The notes: generated from the letters alone by a model not told the origin. DNA of 34,162 bases from an uncultured bacterium (GCA_949293385.1 CASFDQ010000027.1:1-34162); one strand, 5' to 3'. Shown: positions 7,564-16,238, counted from the stretch's first letter. Numbers and translations are program-made.

Positions 7564-8429
7564 AATTTGTAAAAATTGATTTTAGACGGATCGCGATCAT
7601 TTATCGCTTCGAAAACACTTCGGGTATACAGCTTGATGGCGTTCAATACGGTTTGTCGTGTATCATTGATGACGACTCTATCGTTAAGGAGGTTTAACAG
7701 AGCGTGTTTTTGCTCGCTTTCAAAGGTTTGCCAACCCGCTTCTTTAACCTTTCGGTCGACCAGTATACGAAAGGGCTCCATAAGGTCACAGCTCAGATTG
7801 TAGTGGTTAAACATATTGCTGTGAAAGATTCCGAGCTGTGTAAGATAACCGCAGGCGGTAACCTCCCGATTAAACGCAGAAAGAACGATGCCGTAGCCAT
7901 AGTTGAGGGCAGCGTTGGTTGCGTTATCTTCACTTCGGGTAAAATCCATACCGAAAACGCCGTTAAAGTAAACCTTAGCAGCGTGGCCTTCGCGATTGGT
8001 GGTGTCGTAAAGCTCAACCTGTCCCAAATATGAGCGGAGCAAGGAAGCCTCGGAGGAGAGCTCAAGCTCATCGAGGAAATCTGTCTGTTTTCGTATTTTT
8101 TCGGATACGATATCCGTCCAGATCATAGCTTTAATGTCGTTATCCCAGGCGGCTTGCTGGCGGATTTTTCTTGAAGAATCATGGGAACCGTGATATGGAG
8201 TAAGCTCGGCGAGGGGAGAACGCTTTCCGTCGCAAAATATAACGCGTATCTTCTTTTCGATCAAAGCCTCAAGCAGGCAGCCTGTGAGAGAAACGGCGGG
8301 ATTCTCAATGAGAAGTATGGCAATCTCGTCGAGATAGATTCGTGCGGTCTCCTCTCCGCGGATCACCATACATCCCATTTTAAGGTCTAATTTACAGCGG
8401 CTTGAGATGACTACGGTTCGCCAGCTCAT
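7560..8429 (-). CDS. cas1: CRISPR-associated integrase Cas1 (type II)
   Basis: 289 residues, as usual for type II-A. An N-terminal beta domain (about 1-80) is followed by the helical catalytic domain. The metal-binding triad is visible: E147 in NREGHAAKVYF, H203 in LGIFHSN and E218 in DLMEPFR. Cas1 catalyses the two transesterifications that insert prespacers at the leader-repeat junction. Start and stop overlap cas9 and cas2 by 4 nt each, so the four cas genes are one tightly coupled operon. Confidence 0.96.
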   Translation of the reverse strand: MSWRTVVISSRCKLDLKMGCMVIRGEETARIYLDEIAILLIENPAVSLTGCLLEALIEKKIRVIFCDGKRSPLAELTPYHGSHDSSRKIRQQAAWDNDIKAMIWTDIVSEKIRKQTDFLDELELSSEASLLRSYLGQVELYDTTNREGHAAKVYFNGVFGMDFTRSEDNATNAALNYGYGIVLSAFNREVTACGYLTQLGIFHSNMFNHYNLSCDLMEPFRILVDRKVKEAGWQTFESEQKHALLNLLNDRVVINDTRQTVLNAIKLYTRSVFEAINDRDPSKINFYKL

Positions 8430-11400
8430 AGAAGATCAAAAAGATTCTCGCTTTCGTGACCAAAAAGGCCCGAAGCGGATTGGTCGATAATGCGAACGTC
8501 GGAGTAATTCTTTTTCCAATTGCTGAGAGAAGAGCTGAGAGTCAGCGCGCCCGCACTTACGGAGCCTCCCAGAGCTTTTAAATCGCCTTTTCCGGTTCTG
8601 CTGAAAATTAAAAGCATTTGAATAAGGCAAGAGGCTTGTTCAAAAACATCAAGCTTTTTAAATTTATTTCTGCCGTTTCTCAATAAAACAGCGGGGTTTG
8701 CGGGGCGTTTTTGATACAGATCGTTTTCAAACTTGGAAACGATAAAGTCAAAAAGGCGAAGATTGGCTGCTTGAGAAATTTGGTCGTGCTCCTCTGAATA
8801 TATCATACGAGGATTTTCTTTTTTCTTTTCGCAGAATTTTTCCAAACGCTTTACATATTTCTCCCATTCATAACCCATAATTAACGGAGAGAACAGAGAA
8901 AAACCGAGTTGCTTTCCTCCGCCTGATTTTCCGGTGAGGTATAGTGTGAGAGAGCGATCCAAGTTGAATACGGAACCGATTTTTATTTTGCGCAAGCCAA
9001 GCGGGAAGCAAATTTCTAAAACGAGTTGACCGGTAATAGCTTCTACTTCTTTTTTGCAATATTCCGTAGCAAAAGCAAGATCGTTTATGACCTTATCGGC
9101 GCAAAGGAGGTCTACCGCGATCATAATAAGATCGGACTTGTTTTTGCTACGATACTTAACAAGCAAGAAAAACGATGCGGTTGCCTTGTTATAGCCGCCG
9201 TACTTTTGAATGTCGAGACCTTCTTTTAAAGGAACAAGATCGTTCTTAGGTGCAACGGGTTGTTGGTCGAACAGTCCGCCTTTTCTGCAAAAAGCATATC
9301 TTGTTAAATGAATGGCGTTTTTGTTTTTAACGGTATTTTTCACAGAGTCAAGAGCTTTGCCGCCCTGCCATACGGTTCTTCCGTCCGAAAGCTTTACGGG
9401 ATTGCCGAAAAGGGTTCCGATCTTCAGATTATACTTGTCGCTGTTTTCAAGGAACCATTTCTTAGTGAAACGTTCGTTATATACGTTTCCGACAACGACG
9501 TTAAGATATGCGTCCTTAGCATGATGAAGGTCGTTTACCAAACGGGATTTAAGCAGGTCGAATTCCTGACGGAAGTCGGACACAAGACCCGCCTTAACGT
9601 AAACGATTTCCGAATTGGGGTAGAGATCGCCGAGAATGGTTGCAAGAGCTTTGGTGGACTGCCGCGTTTCGACAAGCTGACGGTTAATAAAGCCCCACTG
9701 CTCTTCCTCGGTGAAGGGGGTGTGACGCATAAGTCGTTTATACTTTTCTTCGGTTATAAGGTTTTGGTCAAGAAGGAGCTTCCAAAAGCCACCCATTTTA
9801 GCTCTGATTTCGGGGGATACGGGGTAAGCGTTTCCCTTGGCCTCATTTGCGGTAGAAAGCACAAGCACCTTGTTGTTTAAAACGCTGTCGTCTTTAACCT
9901 TTGATTGAGGATAAATATGGTCGATGTCATACATTTTGTTCTTTTCGGAAAGCATATTTATATCAATGGGTTCGTTTGTGTACATACATCTTCCGAGCTG
10001 AGTATAATACAGGAAAAGACGGTCACTTTGCAGGCGGTTTTCAGCGGAATCGCCCATGGCTTCAAGCTCTTGCTCCAAAAGCCTTACGTCCTCGGAGTTA
10101 CATTTCTGATAGAGCTCTTTAATTTGCTCAAGTCGGGATGTTGTGCGCTTGCCTTTACCCTCTGGTTTTCCGCCGCGAGCCATTTCGATAAATATCTTTT
10201 TAGGAGCGCCTCCGCTAGCTTTTACTATGTCACGCATTACATCAAGAGTACGAAGAATGGGACGCTTGACCGCGTTTGAAATGTACATATCATCAAGACG
10301 CTCGTCGAGGGTTTGTGCTTTTGCGGCATAGTATTCGGCTCTTGCGGCATCTATATGCTTGGCATAAGTATAGTTATCGGAAAGCACCTGCATAAGAGTA
10401 ACGCTTTCATTCCACATTCTTTCCAATATCGTGCAAGCTTCTCCGGTCTCGGTACCGCTTTCGGTGCCGTAAGTTTCGCAAAGAAGACGACGGGAAAGTC
10501 GGCCGAAATCTTTATATTTAAGGTTGCCGATATATTTTCGGTCAGTTTCGGAAAGGAAGGGGAATTCCTTGTTGACCCAAGCTGTAAAACGAAGCTTGCT
10601 TTCGGTGTAGGTGCGTCTTGCAATGATCCTTTCGGAATCAGCCTCGGTTAACGCTCCGGAAGCGAGGAGGGTTTTGAAATCTCTCAGCGATGAAAGACTT
10701 GATTTAACGGTGTCGTCAATACCTGAGAGGGTGTCAAGCTCGTCCAAGGTGTAGAAATTATTGGCTAAAAGGAATTCTTTAATGGCTTTTTTAGTGACCT
10801 TTTTACGGCTGGTGAAAAGCTCGTTATAAAGCTTTTGCTTAACCTCAACGGGGATTTTTTTCCCGTTTACGGAGAGGGAGTTTATCTCGTTTAAAAGCTC
10901 AAAAGACTGATAGCAAAGGGAGTTTTTCGGAAGAACGTCGGCGTCGGGCAGATAGGTGCAGGAGTTCGTCATTCGGTCGATAAAGGCCTGCTCGCTTGCT
11001 TCAAGGTCGACCATATCTTCGAAATTCCAAGGATAGATTTTGCCCTCTTTCCTTTTTATCCAAGCAAAATTGCTTTTCGCATTTAATGGTCCTACGAAAT
11101 AAGGAATTTTAAACTCGAAAACCGAAAGGATTTTTTCAGCGTTGCTGATGCCGTCCTCGGAAGTATTTAAGAAGGAGAGATATTTCTTTGCGTTGTTAAG
11201 TATGGCATTCAGTTCGACCCAATAAACCTGATAGGGAACAACGCAGTTATCGGAATTTACCTGTTTCGGACAAAGAAGGTTACCTTCCGCACGCTCCAAA
11301 AGCTCCTTGAAGACGGATGCATCCTTTTTGGAAGGCTTGACGTTTTTCAAGACATTCTTAATGAGCTTGCAAAAATCCTCTTGCGTTGAGCTTCCTTTTA

Positions 11401-12469
11401 CATAGGCTTCGTAGTTATCTTTAGATTCTGCTTGGCGGAAAATGCGGTAATAATCTTTGGTATATGTTTTAACGAAATATTTAAGGGACGCAAGGTCGTT
11501 TTGATGCTGCTTATAGGTTTCTACCTTTGCTTCGGAAATATATTGCTTGCCCTGCAAAATGTCACCAAGAACGCCCCAATCGTATAAAGCCTTAATCCTG
11601 CGAACGAGCTCGGCATCGTCACCGAGGGAAGCAAAGATAAGAGCAAGTGTATCGTCGTCTTTACTAAGATCGAAGGATTCTGCTTCGGCATAGTCGGCGT
11701 TATTAAAAAGCTTTGAAGGTGCGACCTTAGACCCGCAAAGAAGCTTTACCATCGTCTCTCGGTCGTAGGGGAAGTCATCGGACGGAGAATTTTTAGGTGC
11801 AGAAGGAGTGCCGTACAAAAGCAAACAGAGTTCTTTATATTTTTTTGAACAGCCAAGCTTGCTTTTAAGAACATCCCCGAATCTGTTAAGATCAGAGCAG
11901 TTCCAAGGCTTTTCTTCGGGGAAATAATCGATAAATTCACGGTATACTGTGTTTATGTCGAGGATGTCCTGAAGATTTTCTTTAGAAAGCTCATTTAAAA
12001 AGTGACCTCTGTGTGCTACGAGCCAAGCACAGGCAAGATAAACGAGGCGTAGGTCGTGCGGAGCATCGTTCCGAATCAGATCAATGATAAGGTGGTGTAT
12101 CGTTGGATATAGCTTATGATAGTCTCGATCAGAAAATTCTTTGTCGCAGAACAGATGAGCACCGTGTGTAGTGTCCTCGGGGAAAAGAGCACTTTCCTTA
12201 ATGCGTATAAAGAAATTAGGGTCAACCTTTGAGATTTCGTTTGCGAAGATTTCCTGAATAAGTCTGACCCTTTGCTGACATCGGCCCAAGCGGCGGCGGG
12301 AGGTGCGGAAAGCTCTGCGTTCGTCGCATAAGTTTGCACCGTCAAAAAGGTGTACGCCCCATATGGGTTCGCCTTTGTGTTTAAGCAGTTTGTATTCTTC
12401 GTCGGTTACGGCATAACCTACTGAATCGGTTCCGACATCAAGACCAATGTAATAATTTTTATTTTCCAT
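8426..12469 (-). CDS. cas9: CRISPR-associated endonuclease Cas9 (type II-A)
   Basis: 1347 residues, close to SpCas9 (1368). Nuclease residues are all present: RuvC-I D11 (IGLDVGTDSVGYA), RuvC-II E762 (IFIEMARG), HNH D850/H851 (YDIDHIYPQS) with a downstream N875, and RuvC-III H983/D986 (LHHAKDAYLN). The Arg-rich bridge helix is at 51-70 (RRAFRTSRRRLGRCQQRVRL). The recognition lobe is about 76-735 and the PAM-interacting region about 1095-1347, ending SASGLFGHESENLFDLL. In SpCas9 the arginines that read GG precede the SITGLY motif by about 20 residues; here the aligned stretch is SSLSNWKKNYSDV, so the PAM should differ. Start ATG 12467-12469 has SD AAGAGGTG (12482-12475 on the minus strand), which overlaps the tracrRNA -35 hexamer. 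The crRNA-guided double-strand DNA cleavage role follows from the family. Confidence 0.97.
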   Translation of the reverse strand: MENKNYYIGLDVGTDSVGYAVTDEEYKLLKHKGEPIWGVHLFDGANLCDERRAFRTSRRRLGRCQQRVRLIQEIFANEISKVDPNFFIRIKESALFPEDTTHGAHLFCDKEFSDRDYHKLYPTIHHLIIDLIRNDAPHDLRLVYLACAWLVAHRGHFLNELSKENLQDILDINTVYREFIDYFPEEKPWNCSDLNRFGDVLKSKLGCSKKYKELCLLLYGTPSAPKNSPSDDFPYDRETMVKLLCGSKVAPSKLFNNADYAEAESFDLSKDDDTLALIFASLGDDAELVRRIKALYDWGVLGDILQGKQYISEAKVETYKQHQNDLASLKYFVKTYTKDYYRIFRQAESKDNYEAYVKGSSTQEDFCKLIKNVLKNVKPSKKDASVFKELLERAEGNLLCPKQVNSDNCVVPYQVYWVELNAILNNAKKYLSFLNTSEDGISNAEKILSVFEFKIPYFVGPLNAKSNFAWIKRKEGKIYPWNFEDMVDLEASEQAFIDRMTNSCTYLPDADVLPKNSLCYQSFELLNEINSLSVNGKKIPVEVKQKLYNELFTSRKKVTKKAIKEFLLANNFYTLDELDTLSGIDDTVKSSLSSLRDFKTLLASGALTEADSERIIARRTYTESKLRFTAWVNKEFPFLSETDRKYIGNLKYKDFGRLSRRLLCETYGTESGTETGEACTILERMWNESVTLMQVLSDNYTYAKHIDAARAEYYAAKAQTLDERLDDMYISNAVKRPILRTLDVMRDIVKASGGAPKKIFIEMARGGKPEGKGKRTTSRLEQIKELYQKCNSEDVRLLEQELEAMGDSAENRLQSDRLFLYYTQLGRCMYTNEPIDINMLSEKNKMYDIDHIYPQSKVKDDSVLNNKVLVLSTANEAKGNAYPVSPEIRAKMGGFWKLLLDQNLITEEKYKRLMRHTPFTEEEQWGFINRQLVETRQSTKALATILGDLYPNSEIVYVKAGLVSDFRQEFDLLKSRLVNDLHHAKDAYLNVVVGNVYNERFTKKWFLENSDKYNLKIGTLFGNPVKLSDGRTVWQGGKALDSVKNTVKNKNAIHLTRYAFCRKGGLFDQQPVAPKNDLVPLKEGLDIQKYGGYNKATASFFLLVKYRSKNKSDLIMIAVDLLCADKVINDLAFATEYCKKEVEAITGQLVLEICFPLGLRKIKIGSVFNLDRSLTLYLTGKSGGGKQLGFSLFSPLIMGYEWEKYVKRLEKFCEKKKENPRMIYSEEHDQISQAANLRLFDFIVSKFENDLYQKRPANPAVLLRNGRNKFKKLDVFEQASCLIQMLLIFSRTGKGDLKALGGSVSAGALTLSSSLSNWKKNYSDVRIIDQSASGLFGHESENLFDLL

Positions 12470-12470
12470 A

Positions 12471-12499
12471 TTGACACCTCTTAAAATTTGTGTTAATAT
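12471..12499 (+). promoter_or_regulatory. tracrRNA promoter overlapping the cas9 ribosome-binding site
   Basis: Perfect TTGACA (12471-12476), 17-nt spacer, TAATAT (12494-12499) on the plus strand, predicting a start near 12505. The -35 hexamer begins 2 nt from the cas9 start codon and covers part of its SD on the other strand. I could not find a convincing minus-strand cas9 promoter in the same gap. Confidence 0.7.
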
Positions 12500-12504
12500 A
12501 TGTA

Positions 12505-12626
12505 TGTCGATAGTTCCCTATCGATTTACACTACGAGTTCAAATAAGCTCTTAGCGAAAGCGCCGCCTTGCGGCTAACACAGTGTGTGTTTTGTAAAAGA
12601 CTTCGACGGAAGTCTTTTATTTTTTT
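12505..12626 (+). ncRNA. tracrRNA of the type II-A system
   Basis: The anti-repeat (12511-12546) matches the array repeat in plus sense, so it is complementary to the minus-sense crRNA. Upper stem: GATTTACACTAC with crRNA GTAGTGTAAATC. Lower stem: TCAAAT with crRNA GTTTGA. Between them lies the crRNA GA / tracr GAGT bulge, the same layout as the S. pyogenes GA/AAGU bulge. Downstream come a nexus-type structure (TTAGC...GCTAA enclosing CCGCCTTGCGG), a hairpin AACACA-GTG-TGTGTT, and a terminator stem AAAAGACTTC/GAAGTCTTTT followed by a T-run ending near 12627. Encoded divergently from cas9. The 5' end carries a palindrome CGATAG-TTCC-CTATCG (12508-12523) that could fold on itself. Confidence 0.9.
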
Positions 12627-12627
12627 T
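12595..12627 (+). terminator. tracrRNA terminator
   Basis: 10-bp perfect stem (12595-12604 and 12609-12618) with loop GACG followed by AT and seven T. It forms the last hairpin of the tracrRNA. Confidence 0.9.
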
Positions 12628-12713
12628 GTTTTTTTTATTAGGGGTTTATTTTATATTATTGCTTTAGCTGTCCAAAAGTACGGACTTTGGGGTGGTGGGG
12701 ACAGAGCTTTTGC

Positions 12714-12757
12714 AAAAAGCCGTGTAACGGGGGTCCCGTACCACGGCCTTTCTTTTT
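12714..12757. terminator. Terminator of the serine hydrolase gene (bidirectional)
   Basis: Compound stem: GCCGTG (12719-12724) with CACGGC (12742-12747), and inner ACGGG with CCCGT. On the minus strand it is followed by TTTTT (12718-12714); on the plus strand by CTTTCTTTTT-like sequence. It separates the CRISPR locus from the cell-envelope genes. Confidence 0.75.
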
Positions 12758-13886
12758 ACAAATACTTCTTTAAAATCTCCTCCGAGATGGGTTTGGCTTC
12801 GGGGAGGGCGGAGGAGGCGTAGATGCCCGAGATGGTGGGGGCGAGGAGGTCGCGTAAGGGGCCGTTGGGGGAGTAGAGGACGTGCTGAGCGTAGTAGGCG
12901 GCGATGCCGTTCGTCGGGTCGACCATCAGAAATGCTCCTGCGGCGCCGCCCCAGCCGTAGTCGAAGCTTTTGCCCTCCTTGGGACAGCGGACGCCGAGGC
13001 CGTAGTTATAGTTTTCTGTCTTCCAGAAGGTCTTAGCCTGCTCCTCGGTCAGCATATTGCTCATCATAAGGGCGGTGGTCTCCTTACTGAGGATCAGGTC
13101 GCCGATTCTCAGTGCCTCAAGGAATTTTATGTAGTCCTCCACGGTGGAGATACAGCCTGCGCCGCCGCTCTCGTAGAGCTCGCCGTATTTATAGTCGCGT
13201 ATTTCGGGGCCGACGGGCTCAAACTCCTTCTTCTCTGCGTTATAGCGATACTGAGCGCAGAGGGTAGCGAGCTCCTCATCGGGGAGAAGGAAGGTGGAAT
13301 TTTCCATACCGAGGGGGTCGAAAATGTTTTCCTTTACGTAAAGGCCGAAGCGCTTACCCGAAACAACCTCCACGAGGGCGGCCAGAATATCGTGAGAAAG
13401 GCCATACTGCCAGCCCTTTCCCGGCTGAAACGGAAGGGGCTGTTTTGCAAGCTCACGCATTACCTCACGGGTAGCGCAGGGACCTTCTTTTCTCATCCTT
13501 TCGCGAACAGGCCAACCTACGCCGTAGTCGAAGCCCGAGGTCATTGTGAAAAGATCCTTTATATAAATGGGGTTTTCGGCGGGGACGGGTCCCTGCTCGG
13601 TCTTAACCGTCATATTTTCAAATTCGGGCATATAGTCGGACAGCTTGTCGGTGAGTTTAAATTTTCCCTGCTCCAAAAGCTGCAGCGCGGCAACGCAGGT
13701 TATGGGCTTTGATGCCGAATAGATGTTATATCTTTCCTTGCCGTTTACGGGAACGGTCTTTTCATAGTCCGAAAAGCCGCCCATTCTGCGGTATACCACC
13801 TCGCCGTCCTTCATAACGATACAGTCGTAGGCGGGGATACCCAGCTCGGCAAATTTATCTATCAAATCATCGAGTTTTCTAAACAT
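12756..13886 (-). CDS. Serine hydrolase, class C beta-lactamase/penicillin-binding fold
   Basis: 376 residues. The S-x-x-K nucleophile motif is S57-A-S-K60 (IYSASKPITCVAALQLLEQGK), with a Tyr motif region in GWQYGLSHDILAALVEVVSG and a late GWGGAAGAFLMVDP where the family has its K/H-x-G triad. This fold covers esterases, D-aminopeptidases and class C beta-lactamases. No signal peptide is visible, so a cytoplasmic esterase or peptidase is likelier than a lactamase. It lies 11 nt downstream of the dacA stop with its own SD (AAGAGGTAAAATT before ATG), so it is probably co-transcribed with that carboxypeptidase. The substrate cannot be assigned. Confidence 0.85.
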   Translation of the reverse strand: MFRKLDDLIDKFAELGIPAYDCIVMKDGEVVYRRMGGFSDYEKTVPVNGKERYNIYSASKPITCVAALQLLEQGKFKLTDKLSDYMPEFENMTVKTEQGPVPAENPIYIKDLFTMTSGFDYGVGWPVRERMRKEGPCATREVMRELAKQPLPFQPGKGWQYGLSHDILAALVEVVSGKRFGLYVKENIFDPLGMENSTFLLPDEELATLCAQYRYNAEKKEFEPVGPEIRDYKYGELYESGGAGCISTVEDYIKFLEALRIGDLILSKETTALMMSNMLTEEQAKTFWKTENYNYGLGVRCPKEGKSFDYGWGGAAGAFLMVDPTNGIAAYYAQHVLYSPNGPLRDLLAPTISGIYASSALPEAKPISEEILKKYL

Positions 13887-13897
13887 AATTTTACCTC

Positions 13898-15259
13898 TTA
13901 TTCGTCGTCTTCAAATTCCTCAAGTTCTTTTTTGGAGAGCTTTCTATATTTAACCTTACGGTTTTTCTTTCGACCGAGATTTAAAACGGCTATCCAAATA
14001 ATAAGAACAAGAATTATAACGCCGATTATAAGACCTAAAACGAGCAATACGGTTTTTACTCCGTCGGAGGTAAAGAAATCGCTTACCGATTTCATAAACA
14101 CCTTAAAGCCCGAGGCCTCGACCTCGTGGGAGGCAACGAGATTAAGGGTTCCTATCTTCTCGTTGGCATAGTATATATCGGCGGTTCCGACCTTCTGACC
14201 CTTTGAAATAGGGGCTTCGAAGGATTCCTGATCAAGGTGAATTTCATAATCCATGGTCGAGTCGTCGGCATCGACGGGAAGCAGCGCCTTAAGTCCGTTT
14301 TCGAAGCAGACGGTGAAAAAGTCGGGATCCTTGGCTAAGGTCACCTCGGCCTCGGCTACGGGGGTAGTATTACCGAAAAGGGTCTTATATTCAAAATTGT
14401 TAAAGGCCCAGCGGAACATATTTGCGGTATCGATAAAATGGTTGCTTACTCCGGGAGGATTTTCAACCCCCAAAACGATCGACATATAGTTATATCCGCC
14501 AAAGGACGCAAGGCAGACGAGACAGCGGCCCGCCTCGTCGGTAAAGCCGGTCTTTCCGCCGATGGCATACTTATAATAAACGTTGGAGTTCATATTTATA
14601 AGCAGGTTGGAGGTGACGATGGTACGCTCGTCCGACATATTGGTAGCCGAAACGGTGTAGCGGGATTTCGAGATGACCTCCTTTATATCCTCGTTTTCGA
14701 AGGCGGCCGACGCGATCTTATAAATATCCCTTGCGGTGGTATAAAGGTCATCGTCGTGAAGACCTACGGGGTTTGTGAAATGGGTATTTGAGAGCCCCAG
14801 CTCCTCGGTCTTTTTGTTCATCATATCAACAAAGTTTTCGGTAGTACCGCCGACATATTCGGCAATAGCGTAGGCAACGTCGCCGCAGGAGGGGATGAGC
14901 AGGGCGGCAAGAGCATCCTTTGCGGTTATCTCCTCGCCGACCTTAAGGTTAAGGACTACCGAGCCGGTACCTAAAATACGCTGATGCGCATCCCAGGTAT
15001 AAGGGATCTTGGTGTTTTCAAGATCGGGTATGTTTTCGACCATAATAAGGGCGGTCATAAGCTTGGTTATGGAGGCGGGATAGATCTTTTCGTCGGCGTT
15101 CTTCTCGTATAAAACGTCGCCGGTATCCATACTTATAAGCATACCTGCCTTATGATGCATTTCGTATTCATTTATGTTATAGGCCGAGGCCGAAAGGGCA
15201 AAGATCCCCGAAAAAATTACGCTGAGGGTCAAAATTAACGAGATAAGTATTTTTTTCAT
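13898..15259 (-). CDS. dacA: D-alanyl-D-alanine carboxypeptidase (PBP5/DacF-like, S11 family)
   Basis: 453 residues. A signal peptide (MKKILISLILTLSVIFSGIF, cleavage near ASA-YN) is followed by the S11 catalytic domain: S63-I-T-K66 (PASITKLMTALIM), second motif S124-C-G-D (LIPSCGDVAYA) and K236-T-G (GGKTGFTDEAGRC). After a beta-rich C-terminal domain comes a transmembrane helix (about 410-432, VLLVLGLIIGVIILVLIIWI) and a charged cytoplasmic tail. Such enzymes trim the terminal D-Ala from peptidoglycan pentapeptides at the outer membrane face. The usual S-x-N has Gly in the third place here, a variant also known in some clostridial members. SD GTGAGGAT precedes the ATG. Confidence 0.9.
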   Translation of the reverse strand: MKKILISLILTLSVIFSGIFALSASAYNINEYEMHHKAGMLISMDTGDVLYEKNADEKIYPASITKLMTALIMVENIPDLENTKIPYTWDAHQRILGTGSVVLNLKVGEEITAKDALAALLIPSCGDVAYAIAEYVGGTTENFVDMMNKKTEELGLSNTHFTNPVGLHDDDLYTTARDIYKIASAAFENEDIKEVISKSRYTVSATNMSDERTIVTSNLLINMNSNVYYKYAIGGKTGFTDEAGRCLVCLASFGGYNYMSIVLGVENPPGVSNHFIDTANMFRWAFNNFEYKTLFGNTTPVAEAEVTLAKDPDFFTVCFENGLKALLPVDADDSTMDYEIHLDQESFEAPISKGQKVGTADIYYANEKIGTLNLVASHEVEASGFKVFMKSVSDFFTSDGVKTVLLVLGLIIGVIILVLIIWIAVLNLGRKKNRKVKYRKLSKKELEEFEDDE

Positions 15260-15303
15260 AGCAAAATCCTCACAAATGTAGTATAATAAAAATACACATA
15301 ATA

Positions 15304-15309
15304 ATTATA
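15304..15309 (-). promoter_or_regulatory. Possible -10 of the dacA operon
   Basis: A perfect TATAAT on the minus strand about 45 nt before the dacA start, in the AT-rich gap shared with the divergent phosphoesterase. The matching -35 is weak (TTTTAA at 17 nt), so the call is tentative. Confidence 0.35.
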
Positions 15310-15363
15310 CAATATTATTTCCTAAATTAAAAGCAAAAGATATTATTTTCAGGGAGAAAAGTT

Positions 15364-16041
15364 ATGATCTACGTTACCGGCGATATGCACGGCGCAGAAG
15401 ACCGCCTTTACGGCAAAGAATGGCGTAAGCTTAAAAGCGGGGATATTCTTATCGTCTGCGGCGATTTCGGATATATATGGAACGGCGGAAAATTCGAAAA
15501 AGAGGCGGTAGAATACCTCGGAAGCCGAAAATTCACCGTCTGCTTCGTCGACGGGACCCACGAAAATTTCGACAAGATAAACGCCTGCCGCGAGACCTAT
15601 TGGAAGGGCGGAATGGTTCACCGAATTCACGGAAACCTCCTTCACCTTATGCGGGGTCAGATCTTTAATATCGACGGGACGAGCGTCTTTACCTTCGGCG
15701 GAGGAGAATCGACCGATAAGGACATCCGTGCCGAGCAGGGGCTTTACTGGAAGGAAGAGCTCCCGACCCCCCGCGAGATGGCCGAAGGGGCCGCAAAGCT
15801 TGACGAGGTCGGCTGTGAGGTCGATTACATCATAACCCACGAGCCGCCAAAGAGGGTAAAGAGCGCAATGCTCCTGCGCGGAGGAGAGGTCGACCGACTC
15901 AATAAGCTCAACGGCTATTTCGAGGAGATAGAGGCAGGCTGTAATTTTAAAAAGTGGTATTTCGGCTCCCTGCACGAGGACCGCGCCGTCACCCCCATCC
16001 ACACCTGCGTCTTCAATAAGATCATTCCTTTAGGGGAGTAG
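15364..16041 (+). CDS. Small calcineurin-like metallophosphoesterase
   Basis: 225 residues with the full set of dimetal motifs: D7-x-H9 (YVTGDMHGAED), GDFGY (ILIVCGDFGY), G-x-H-E-N (VDGTHENFD), THEPP (IITHEPPKR) and G-x-x-H (FGSLHEDR). The variant GTHEN in place of GNHD is typical of a subgroup of bacterial phosphoesterases of unknown physiological substrate. No signal peptide, so cytoplasmic. SD AGGGAG at 15351-15356 sits 7-8 nt before ATG. The gene stands alone, divergent from dacA and followed by repeat sequence. Confidence 0.85.
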   Translation: MIYVTGDMHGAEDRLYGKEWRKLKSGDILIVCGDFGYIWNGGKFEKEAVEYLGSRKFTVCFVDGTHENFDKINACRETYWKGGMVHRIHGNLLHLMRGQIFNIDGTSVFTFGGGESTDKDIRAEQGLYWKEELPTPREMAEGAAKLDEVGCEVDYIITHEPPKRVKSAMLLRGGEVDRLNKLNGYFEEIEAGCNFKKWYFGSLHEDRAVTPIHTCVFNKIIPLGE

Positions 16042-16059
16042 CGACGCTTCGCGAGTGAC

Positions 16060-16084
16060 CGGTGGTCAGTGATCAGTGGTCAGA
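16060..16084. repeat. GTGGTCAGTGATCAGTGG-type repeat
   Basis: Another member of the tandem 7-nt family seen at 4514, 25808 and 34073. Directly after it lie a perfect palindrome CCGTAAAGCTTTACGG (16091-16106) and GGGCGT/ACGCCC (16117-16133), a TAGGGGCG...CGCCCG element that I recognise as common between clostridial genes. Confidence 0.65.
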
Positions 16085-16162
16085 ACATAATCCGTAAAGC
16101 TTTACGGCAACCGTAGGGGCGTTCATTGGACGCCCGTGATACGTTGCAAATTTATCCAAAAT

Positions 16163-16197
16163 AAAACGGCTGCGATTTTACGTAATCGCGGCCGTTT
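16163..16197. terminator. AAACGGC-type hairpin, likely shared terminator
   Basis: Stem AAACGGCTGCGATT / AATCGCGGCCGTTT with a 6-nt loop, between the convergent phosphoesterase (+) and AraC regulator (-). The A- and T-flanks suit both strands moderately. Belongs to the CGGCTGCGAT hairpin family. Confidence 0.6.
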
Positions 16198-16238
16198 CCC
16201 ATTTCCCTAAACACTCTGCAACCTGCCGCCCGACGTTT

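Noticed and set aside
9308..9880. 190-residue plus-strand ORF inside cas9
   Set aside because: Antisense shadow of the cas9 coding region with no motif or ribosome-binding site.
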